Below, one piece after another: positions 1 to 5,693 of a stretch of DNA of 6,689 bases. The stretch's first letter is position 1. Each line of letters begins with the position of its first letter. The stretch covers positions 1 through 6,689 of the forward strand of contig JALTEL010000443.1 in NCBI GenBank assembly GCA_027073945.1, read 5' to 3'. The stretch comes from Caldifarciminota bacterium (GTDB lineage Bacteria > WOR-3 > Hydrothermia > UBA1063 > CAJXJZ01). The notes under the pieces were generated by a model. It saw only the letters and a program-made list of their open reading frames with translations. It ran no database searches and was not told where the DNA came from. Position numbers and translations under genes: made by a program.

Positions 1-37
1 GAATAATGTATAATAATATCCGATATGTATGGTGAGT

Positions 38-56
38 TGTTTTGTTTGTGAAAACA
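38..56. repeat. Inverted repeat TGTTTT-N7-AAAACA overlapping the candidate -35
   Basis: Perfect 6-base arms at 38-43 and 51-56 flank a 7-base spacer and overlap the -35 hexamer proposed for the transporter. The position suits a repressor operator. The sequence does not match the NikR consensus (GTATGA-N16-TCATAC), and it is AT-rich enough to arise by chance. Confidence 0.3.
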
Positions 57-75
57 GAAATGCATTTATCATAAT
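46..75 (+). promoter_or_regulatory. Candidate promoter of the nickel/cobalt transporter
   Basis: TTGTGA (46-51, 4/6 to the -35 consensus) and CATAAT (70-75, 5/6 to the -10 consensus) are separated by 18 bases. Transcription would start near 81-83, giving a leader of about 20 bases that contains the GGAGG. A perfect TATAAT also occurs at 9-14, but its -35 region would fall outside the window. In AT-rich DNA such matches are common, so this is a candidate only. Confidence 0.35.
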
Positions 76-88
76 TTATCTGTTAAAC

Positions 89-93
89 GGAGG
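89..93 (+). promoter_or_regulatory. Ribosome binding site GGAGG fixing the GTG start at 102
   Basis: GGAGG lies 8 bases before the GTG at 102. It supports this non-ATG codon as the start, because no ATG or GTG with comparable spacing lies in frame nearby. Confidence 0.8.
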
Positions 94-101
94 CTTGATA
101 A

Positions 102-1109
102 GTGTGGAATTTTAAAAAAAGTGCATCAACAATGATAAATGCTCTTGTACTGTTTAATATTATTGCCTGGCTGCTTTTTCTTTACATAACAAGACATGTC
201 CCATCGCTTCTTGGTATGGGGGCATTGGCATATTTCTTCGGATTACGTCATGCATTTGATGCGGACCACATAGCAGCTATTGATAATGTAACAAGGAAGT
301 TAAGGCAGGATAATAAAAAACCTGTCACAGTCGGCCTCTTTTTTTCTCTTGGGCACTCTACTATTGTATTGCTTTTGTCTCTCTTCATAATAATGTCAAC
401 ACGCGCAATTATACCGCATATGAAATTTCTGGAGAACATAGGAGGGATAGTCGGAACAACCGTTTCAGCCCTATTCTTGACAATTATAGGGCTTATTAAT
501 CTTTTTATATTCCTGAGTCTCCAAAAAACTTTTAAATTATACAGGAGCAGTCCATCATCCGTTAATCATGAGAGCAACACGGAAATATTTCTGAATAAAG
601 CGGGTTTTTTGAATAGATATTTCAGATTCATATACACTCACATAGATAAGAGCAGCAAAATGTATCCTGTTGGGCTTCTTTTTGGTCTTGGCTTTGATAC
701 TGCCACCGAAATTGCGATTCTTGGAATTTCAGCAGTTGTTGCCAAGGGCTCTACGCTTCCACTGTGGGGGGCTATGATATTTCCATTGCTTTTTACGGCT
801 GGTATGACCTTAATGGATGGTCTTGACGGACTGATTATGATGAAAATATACGATTGGGCTATGATTGATGTAACGAGAAAATTATTTTTCAATATGGTTG
901 TTACAGGTACCAGTGTTTTTGTCGCACTTACAATCGGGTTTGTGGAATGGGTGCAGGTGGTTTCCACGGAATTAAGCATAAACAATACATATCTCAATGC
1001 CCTCAATAATATTAATTTTGAGGTAGTTGGCATAGCCACCGTGATATTAATGATAGGCATCTGGAGTAGTGCTTTTATATACTATAAAAAGGCTCTGGCA
1101 GAGCGTTAA
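102..1109 (+). CDS. NiCoT-family nickel/cobalt transporter (HoxN/HupN/NixA type)
   Basis: This is a 335-residue inner-membrane permease expected to import Ni2+ and/or Co2+ for metalloenzymes or cobalamin; 330-350 residues is usual for the family. About eight hydrophobic segments are visible, near residues 10-30, 36-58, 77-97, 114-140, 190-212, 219-238, 262-284 and 306-328. A hydrophilic loop (about 141-188) separates the two halves. Family signatures are present: RHAFDADHI (48-57, the HX4DH metal-binding motif with H50, D55 and H56), FSLGHSTIV (81-89), LGFDTATEI (196-204) and GMTLMDGLDG (234-243). The last motif is normally GMxxxDTxDG, so the usual Thr is Gly240. The start is GTG, chosen because GGAGG lies 8 bases upstream and the family N-terminus fits. 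It stands alone on its strand, and no nickel enzyme or cobalamin gene is visible. Sequence alone does not settle Ni versus Co preference. Confidence 0.95.
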   Translation: MWNFKKSASTMINALVLFNIIAWLLFLYITRHVPSLLGMGALAYFFGLRHAFDADHIAAIDNVTRKLRQDNKKPVTVGLFFSLGHSTIVLLLSLFIIMSTRAIIPHMKFLENIGGIVGTTVSALFLTIIGLINLFIFLSLQKTFKLYRSSPSSVNHESNTEIFLNKAGFLNRYFRFIYTHIDKSSKMYPVGLLFGLGFDTATEIAILGISAVVAKGSTLPLWGAMIFPLLFTAGMTLMDGLDGLIMMKIYDWAMIDVTRKLFFNMVVTGTSVFVALTIGFVEWVQVVSTELSINNTYLNALNNINFEVVGIATVILMIGIWSSAFIYYKKALAER

Positions 1110-1155
1110 ACAAATCTAAAGTACACATCCGCAACTTTTCACAACATAAAATAAG

Positions 1156-1827
1156 CTATTTATCGTTTTTGGTGATAATTTCCTTTAGCCTGTCCTTAGA
1201 ATCGCCGAATGTCACTTTTGTAAGCAGTTTGAAGCAGTTTTCTCTGTCAACAATATGGGGATATAAAATTGCAACGGCTTGCACTTTGTTATCGTCCATA
1301 TCAAACCTGTCCATTATCAGAGACACCTGGGACACACTGAAGTAATTATCTTTAAAAGAAGTGTGTAAAATATCAAGTTTGTCATCGGAGAATGATTCTG
1401 CATCAAGTTGTCCGAGCAATGAAGCAAACCGTTCTTCTGACATCGGAGCAGGAGTGGGTGGGGGAGGAGGGGGTGTATTGCTACCATTGTTTTGTTGGTC
1501 TTTGAATCCCAATTTATACAGAAGGGCTGTCAGGTCTTCAATTTCATCTGCTATTGAAAGAGCTTCCTGTCTGTCGTGCTCCAGATAGAGCTTCTGGATG
1601 TACTGAGTGCGAAGTACTCTTAGATCCAAACGTATTCTTTTTACTATGTTTTCAGGTACGGATAATACTGTGGGATCGGGTATCCCATGTGTGTTATTTG
1701 TTGCGGTGCTCATTCTGATTGAGAATTGCCCGTTTGGTGTACTAACACTTATTTTTGATTCGTTAGTGCCTGCAAATACAGCGGTATTTGCTATTATTAT
1801 GCCTGCGATAAATGCAAATGGCTTCAT
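1156..1827 (-). CDS. Secreted protein with proline-rich linker and C-terminal DUF4476 domain
   Basis: This 223-residue protein has a clear signal peptide: K2, a hydrophobic core at about 4-17, and a likely cleavage after VFA (residue 19). Residues 20-60 are a low-complexity, Ser/Thr/Asn-rich stretch. Residues 60-108 look helical and charged. A proline-rich linker (119-128) joins these to a C-terminal helical domain (about 130-218) that I recognise as DUF4476. Supporting features are the ESFSDDKLDIL segment (144-154), the NYFSVSQV segment (161-168) and the closing F-x-x-S-KDRL pattern. The domain's function is unknown; similar proteins occur in Bacteroidetes and relatives. I chose the ATG at 1827 over an in-frame ATG at 1863 because AGGAGG lies five bases upstream and the protein then begins directly with its signal peptide. 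It is expected in the periplasm or outside the cell. It lies 108 bases downstream of the metallophosphatase gene and has its own promoter-like sequence. Confidence 0.85.
   Translation of the reverse strand: MKPFAFIAGIIIANTAVFAGTNESKISVSTPNGQFSIRMSTATNNTHGIPDPTVLSVPENIVKRIRLDLRVLRTQYIQKLYLEHDRQEALSIADEIEDLTALLYKLGFKDQQNNGSNTPPPPPPTPAPMSEERFASLLGQLDAESFSDDKLDILHTSFKDNYFSVSQVSLIMDRFDMDDNKVQAVAILYPHIVDRENCFKLLTKVTFGDSKDRLKEIITKNDK
1450..1474 (+). other. G-rich tract on the plus strand, possible G-quadruplex
   Basis: Closely spaced runs of 3, 5, 2 and 5 guanines occur here, separated by single non-G bases. They are the complement of the proline codons of the DUF4476 protein's linker. Only three runs reach three or more G, so a two-layer G-quadruplex is the more plausible structure. 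The codon content alone explains the composition. Confidence 0.35.
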
Positions 1828-1832
1828 CACTT

Positions 1833-1838
1833 CCTCCT
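1833..1838 (-). promoter_or_regulatory. Ribosome binding site AGGAGG deciding the DUF4476 gene start
   Basis: On the minus strand AGGAGG precedes the ATG at 1827 by five bases. The upstream in-frame ATG at 1863 would place this site inside the coding sequence and add a 12-residue charged extension (with K-K-E-E) ahead of the signal peptide. That makes 1827 the better start. Confidence 0.85.
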
Positions 1839-1876
1839 TTTTTTGTATATTAGCAAACAACATGCCGGTTTTTTGA

Positions 1877-1906
1877 AGTATATTGCACTGTATTTGTGCA
1901 TATCAA
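1877..1906 (-). promoter_or_regulatory. Candidate promoter of the DUF4476 gene
   Basis: Read on the minus strand, TTGATA (1901-1906, 5/6) and TATACT (1877-1882, 5/6) are separated by 18 bases. Transcription would begin near 1870, leaving a leader of about 43 bases before the ATG at 1827. This is the best two-box match seen in the window. It suggests the gene can be transcribed separately from the phosphatase genes upstream. Confidence 0.5.
1884..1900. repeat. Operator-like inverted repeat TGCAC-N7-GTGCA in the promoter spacer
   Basis: Perfect 5-base arms (1884-1888 and 1896-1900) with a 7-base spacer lie exactly between the proposed -35 and -10 boxes. The left arm is part of a 7-base word, GCACTGT (1885-1891), which recurs in the same orientation at 1917-1923. 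The copies are 32 bases apart, close to three helical turns. The layout resembles regulator half-sites on one DNA face, but no known regulator consensus is recognised. Confidence 0.4.
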
Positions 1907-1935
1907 CACATAAAAAGCACTGTTAATATGCAGGA

Positions 1936-4782
1936 TTATTTGATATACACGAGTTTCCTTGATGTTTGCGTTTTGTTCAGAACAATTTTCAGTATGTACA
2001 TGCCTTCGGGTATATTTTGCGGGATATTGAACAATTTTTTCTCTGTAAGGCCTTTGTAGATTTTGATTTTTCTTCCGTTTACATCGTATAATGAAATATA
2101 TACATAAGAAATTCCGTCATTATCAATTGATATTTTTGCGCCTCTTTTTAAAATAAGCCCTGTGTTATTTTTCCGAGTATAAAAATGGCGGTTGTTTCCT
2201 TCCTTTACGTTCAGAATAGAGAATATAACAGGAATACTTTTAACACCTGATGTGTCGTTCGATGATACCAAAAGTGTATCTCTGTATGTGCCGGGTGAAA
2301 GATTATTTGTACTTGCAATCACTTCTATTTTTGCACTGTCAAGAGGATATACCGTAAGAGCGGTTTGAGAAAGCTGTATCCATGTATGAGAGTGTGTTAT
2401 TGAGTTTATGAATAAATTCCCCGTTCCTCTGTTGTAGATTGTTAGATAAGCTGTATCCCGCAGTGGCACGGGGGGATATTCTACAACAGCCCTTTTCATA
2501 TAGTTATTCCCGCTTGTTTCGTATTTCCAGCCGTAGTAATAGTAGCAGTTGGCATCAGGCACCATACTGCTTGCATCATAGCAGTTGTATGGTGAGCCTC
2601 CCTGCGTTTTTTTGAAACCTATCCAGAATGTATCGGATAGGCTGATATTATACGAGCTTATATCGTAATTCAGCCATTGCATTTCTCCCTTATGCAATGT
2701 TCGCTCGGTATAAGTATTTAAAAGTGCTGTGCCGGGATATCCTCCCTGATTGTTAAATACATACAGAGAGCCTGCATATATGGTATCCAGCGCAGTGTCA
2801 GGCGCATAGGCAAAGAGAAGAATGTTTGAGAGCAGACAGGAATCCTCTGGAACAACACGAACCGCCTCAAGCTCAAGTGGCCATTGTGAATTGAATCCCC
2901 CGTATATCCCATTGTCATTGTATAATGTATCGTAAGATGTGTCGGACATACCCGAACTTGTCAACATCATTATAGAATCAGGGTTGAATTGCATATTCGG
3001 ATAATTTACCGCACCCTTTACCCAGATAAACTGGTCCCTTAAGCTGTTGTTTACGTCGTACACATACCCTCTCACTGTATCACCGTTTATTTCCCAGTAA
3101 ATGTAATGATAGAACTCCCCGCCATATCCGCTTACAAGGGGTGCTCCGGAGGAACCGTCAACTATCTGGTGAACAGCGGTTACACTGTCCGGTAATGACC
3201 TTCCGAAAAAATCTCTGTTGTACAGGTGTATATGGGCTGCAATATTTGCATCTGCAGTGTGTGTGTACAATATGTGCCAGAAGGCATCTCTGTCTCCGGG
3301 ATTGTTTTCGAGTGAAGAATGGGAGCTTCCGGTTGGTGGATATGCCTCTTTGTGCTGCATTGCAAATATGTGAACAGCAGTAACAGTGTCCAGGTCCTGG
3401 GAGAGCCAGTTTTGTTCCGTTGCATCAATGTCGGATGTTTGTGTGTACGTGCCATGTACAGGGTCGGAATCGAGCAGGTCAAAATGAGAATTATCATAAC
3501 TGAAAGAGCCAACAGCCTTATAATATAAGCCCGAAGGGCCGTTGTCAGGATTTTGACTCAGATAGTACTGAAACAGTTTTGTACCGAATGCCGTATCCGT
3601 GGCTTCATGATTGCCCAGTACGGCATACCACGGTATGCTGTGCGCGGGCAAGGTATCCATAATGGAAAGCCAGTTTTCCCATTCATTTCTCAAACTGACA
3701 GAATCGCAGTATCCGTAAACATTGTCACCTGCAAAGAGCAAGAAATTCGGAGCACGTTGTGCGGCAAGGTGAAGCAAAATCTTAAACGTATCAGTTGGCA
3801 GTGGATTATATTTCGAAGAGCCTCTTGAATCGCCCATTGTGACAAATGTAAAATTCAAAGCCCTGCCTTTCTGTGTGCTGAATGACCTTATGGGCGATAC
3901 TGCCTTTCCATAGGAATTTGAAGATATAACCTTAAAATAGTATTTTGTACCTGGCATAAGGCCTGTTAATTGTATGCTGTGAAAAATGCCCATGTCCCTG
4001 TTCGTTGCCGTTAAGTAAAGTCTGTCGGGTGCTATTCCATATTCCACAATCTGGCTTGACCTCTCGTATGTTACCCAGCTTATGATTACGGAGTGGCGTG
4101 TTGGCACGGAAAAGTAAGGGGCAATAATAATATGGGGTTTTTGTTCGTAGCGTATAATATCAGCGGGTTCTGACGGGAATATACAAAATTGTCCGTTTTT
4201 CTTAAGTACAATACCTTTTACGCTGAATATGCCTTCTGGAAAAACCCTGCCGGCAATGCCGCTGTACTCTGATATATAAATAATGCCGCTTCTTCCGTGT
4301 GCATCCTTTACTTTGACAAAGGCGTTCTTACCTATAATGGTTGGAAACTTACTTGTTGCATTTATACTGTCTATTTCCACGAATTCTTCGTAAAAATTCC
4401 CAAGTTCATTAAGGCCAATTTTTGCAGGTTTTAATGCATCTCCATGCCGAAGTATTTGTTCGGACACAGGTTCCATGTAAACTTCCCCTTTTTTGTTAGA
4501 GATAATTCCCTTTATTCTGACAAGGTCATATCTTCTGTAAGGTAATCTCAAAGGTGCTGTTTCTTCCATATCAAAATTGTTATAAGTAGGGTCATAATCA
4601 GAGCTCTTTACATTAATTCCGCCTGTTTTATCCTGAACATAAATGTTTAAGTCTCCCTGTGTCAGTCTGTCCGGTGGTACCGTAACGATTCCTTCAATTG
4701 TTATCTCTGCATTTTTCACCAGTTTTGCCCTGTTTACAGGCATAATACTGGCTGCAATAATGGTTATGATAGTTATAAACAT
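1936..4782 (-). CDS. Large exported metallophosphatase (purple-acid-phosphatase-like) with OB-like domains and sorting-type C-terminal tail
   Basis: This 948-residue protein is expected to hydrolyse phosphoesters outside the cytoplasm with a two-metal centre; the substrate is unknown. Domains in order: hydrophobic leader (2-14, no basic n-region); two OB-like beta domains (about 24-111 and 125-212); a fibronectin-III/PAP N-terminal-type domain (about 216-303); the calcineurin-like catalytic domain (about 310-545); a beta-rich strip (555-590); a beta-sandwich (about 612-770); a HYDIN/choice-of-anchor-type Ig domain (775-857); and a type IX/Por-like tail (about 885-948, including YDVNGRK and PEGMYILKI). 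Metal-site motifs are GDSR (317-320), AGDN (351-354), GNHE (390-393), H477 and HIHLYNR (517-523). The residue before that last motif is Ala, where Gly is usual. AGGAGG lies six bases before the ATG. The gene is probably co-transcribed with the PAP2 gene 18 bases upstream. The catalytic call is strong; the OB and Ig assignments are from sequence pattern only. Confidence 0.9.
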   Translation of the reverse strand: MFITIITIIAASIMPVNRAKLVKNAEITIEGIVTVPPDRLTQGDLNIYVQDKTGGINVKSSDYDPTYNNFDMEETAPLRLPYRRYDLVRIKGIISNKKGEVYMEPVSEQILRHGDALKPAKIGLNELGNFYEEFVEIDSINATSKFPTIIGKNAFVKVKDAHGRSGIIYISEYSGIAGRVFPEGIFSVKGIVLKKNGQFCIFPSEPADIIRYEQKPHIIIAPYFSVPTRHSVIISWVTYERSSQIVEYGIAPDRLYLTATNRDMGIFHSIQLTGLMPGTKYYFKVISSNSYGKAVSPIRSFSTQKGRALNFTFVTMGDSRGSSKYNPLPTDTFKILLHLAAQRAPNFLLFAGDNVYGYCDSVSLRNEWENWLSIMDTLPAHSIPWYAVLGNHEATDTAFGTKLFQYYLSQNPDNGPSGLYYKAVGSFSYDNSHFDLLDSDPVHGTYTQTSDIDATEQNWLSQDLDTVTAVHIFAMQHKEAYPPTGSSHSSLENNPGDRDAFWHILYTHTADANIAAHIHLYNRDFFGRSLPDSVTAVHQIVDGSSGAPLVSGYGGEFYHYIYWEINGDTVRGYVYDVNNSLRDQFIWVKGAVNYPNMQFNPDSIMMLTSSGMSDTSYDTLYNDNGIYGGFNSQWPLELEAVRVVPEDSCLLSNILLFAYAPDTALDTIYAGSLYVFNNQGGYPGTALLNTYTERTLHKGEMQWLNYDISSYNISLSDTFWIGFKKTQGGSPYNCYDASSMVPDANCYYYYGWKYETSGNNYMKRAVVEYPPVPLRDTAYLTIYNRGTGNLFINSITHSHTWIQLSQTALTVYPLDSAKIEVIASTNNLSPGTYRDTLLVSSNDTSGVKSIPVIFSILNVKEGNNRHFYTRKNNTGLILKRGAKISIDNDGISYVYISLYDVNGRKIKIYKGLTEKKLFNIPQNIPEGMYILKIVLNKTQTSRKLVYIK

Positions 4783-4788
4783 ATCACA

Positions 4789-4794
4789 CCTCCT
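4789..4794 (-). promoter_or_regulatory. Strong ribosome binding site AGGAGG of the metallophosphatase gene
   Basis: AAGGAGGTG-type sequence on the minus strand sits within the 18-base gap after the PAP2 stop, with AGGAGG six bases before the ATG at 4782. There is no alternative start between that ATG and the upstream in-frame stop, which is the PAP2 TAA itself. The start is therefore well fixed and translation is independent of PAP2. Confidence 0.85.
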
Positions 4795-4800
4795 TCCAGA

Positions 4801-5634
4801 TTAAAATTTGTAAAGCCATAACACTGCATATTCGCCTTTTCCGGGCATAGGGACCAGACTTAAATTGCCTGTGTGTTTGTGAATGTGCAACACTTCATGG
4901 GCTGTGAAAAGTCCTATTAAAGAGCCTGTGAACACATCCGATGCCCAGTGTTTATCATCATTGACCCTTGATATAGCACACATGGCAGCGGCAGTGTAAA
5001 ATAATGGTGCCAGCATTTTGTTTTCTGAATATTTACTGGCAAACACGGTTGCCACTGCAAAGGCCGAGGATGAATGACCCGATGGGAAAGATAAATGTCC
5101 GTCGTAAGAATCCAGGGATGGGCCGTTCCATTTGTTGGGGCCTTTTTCCGTGTAAGGTCTGTATCTGTGAAACCCGAATTTCAGGATATTCACGGCAATA
5201 CCTGATAATACAAAGCTCTCAATGCCCTGCACACAGGCCTGTTTGAGCTTTGAAGAGGAGAAAATCTCTCCCTGTACATAGAGTACGCTCTCATAGAGCA
5301 ATACATATCTGCCATCACCTATTATCCTTGCCGCATTGGATATGCCGTTGGGAACTCTATTGCTCTGGACCCAGTTTCGTATATTGGAGTCTTTTGCATA
5401 TATATAAGCACCTATTGCAGTGAGTATCAGATCAGTAGCAATTTCTTTTTTGGCAACATGGGGATGCAGCAGCGCCCTGTAATCACTGAGATAAGATTGA
5501 GAATAAACACCATGTTTAAACTCTCTGCTGGGTGTATTTCTTTTATTAGCCCCCCAGAGATGTAAAATGCCAGGCTGAAATAAGCATAATACAACAAATG
5601 CATTTTTGCCTATGAAGGAAATTGAATCAGTCAT
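4801..5634 (-). CDS. PAP2-superfamily membrane phosphatase
   Basis: This 277-residue protein carries the complete PAP2 active-site signature: K152-x6-R159-P160, P184-S-G-H187, and S222-R223-x5-H229-x3-D233. H229 (nucleophile), H187 and D233 are the expected catalytic residues. Hydrophobic segments follow the six-helix pattern (about 65-80, 108-122, 139-152, 188-200, 208-223, 234-249). An N-terminal hydrophobic stretch (12-28) may be a signal peptide. Relatives dephosphorylate lipid phosphates such as phosphatidic acid, phosphatidylglycerol phosphate or undecaprenyl pyrophosphate on the outer face of the membrane; the exact substrate cannot be read here. The C-terminus (about 258-277) looks like a beta-hairpin ending in Phe. 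The ATG at 5634 has no Shine-Dalgarno site but has a perfect TATAAT six bases upstream. It is probably the first gene of a two-gene unit with the metallophosphatase. Confidence 0.9.
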   Translation of the reverse strand: MTDSISFIGKNAFVVLCLFQPGILHLWGANKRNTPSREFKHGVYSQSYLSDYRALLHPHVAKKEIATDLILTAIGAYIYAKDSNIRNWVQSNRVPNGISNAARIIGDGRYVLLYESVLYVQGEIFSSSKLKQACVQGIESFVLSGIAVNILKFGFHRYRPYTEKGPNKWNGPSLDSYDGHLSFPSGHSSSAFAVATVFASKYSENKMLAPLFYTAAAMCAISRVNDDKHWASDVFTGSLIGLFTAHEVLHIHKHTGNLSLVPMPGKGEYAVLWLYKF

Positions 5635-5640
5635 ACTTAT

Positions 5641-5668
5641 ATTATAATGCTTTTATCCTGAAAAACAA
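5641..5668 (-). promoter_or_regulatory. Candidate leaderless promoter of the PAP2-metallophosphatase unit
   Basis: On the minus strand TTGTTT (5663-5668, 3/6) and a perfect TATAAT (5641-5646) are separated by 16 bases. Only six bases (ATAAGT) lie between the -10 box and the PAP2 ATG, so transcription would start at or within a base or two of the start codon. The ATG has no purine-rich ribosome binding site, unlike three other genes in this window. The mRNA may therefore be leaderless, which is an inference from spacing. Confidence 0.45.
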
Positions 5669-5693
5669 TGTGATAATGGATATGTTTAAAATC

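Noticed and set aside
638..1060. Minus-strand open frame inside the nickel/cobalt transporter gene
   Set aside because: It lies opposite strongly conserved NiCoT motifs and shows no recognisable protein features.
1110..1155. Terminator between the two convergent genes
   Set aside because: Only a 5-base AT-rich stem (AAAGT at 1118 with ACTTT at 1134) and an AAATA/TATTT pairing are present. There is no GC-rich hairpin with a T-run in either direction.
1828..1863. In-frame ATG at 1863 as start of the DUF4476 gene
   Set aside because: It would put the AGGAGG inside the coding region and add a charged extension before the signal peptide. The ATG at 1827 fits better.
3180..3512. Second minus-strand frame, and opposing plus-strand frames, within the metallophosphatase catalytic region
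   Set aside because: They overlap the catalytic motifs in another frame and have no domain signature or ribosome binding site.
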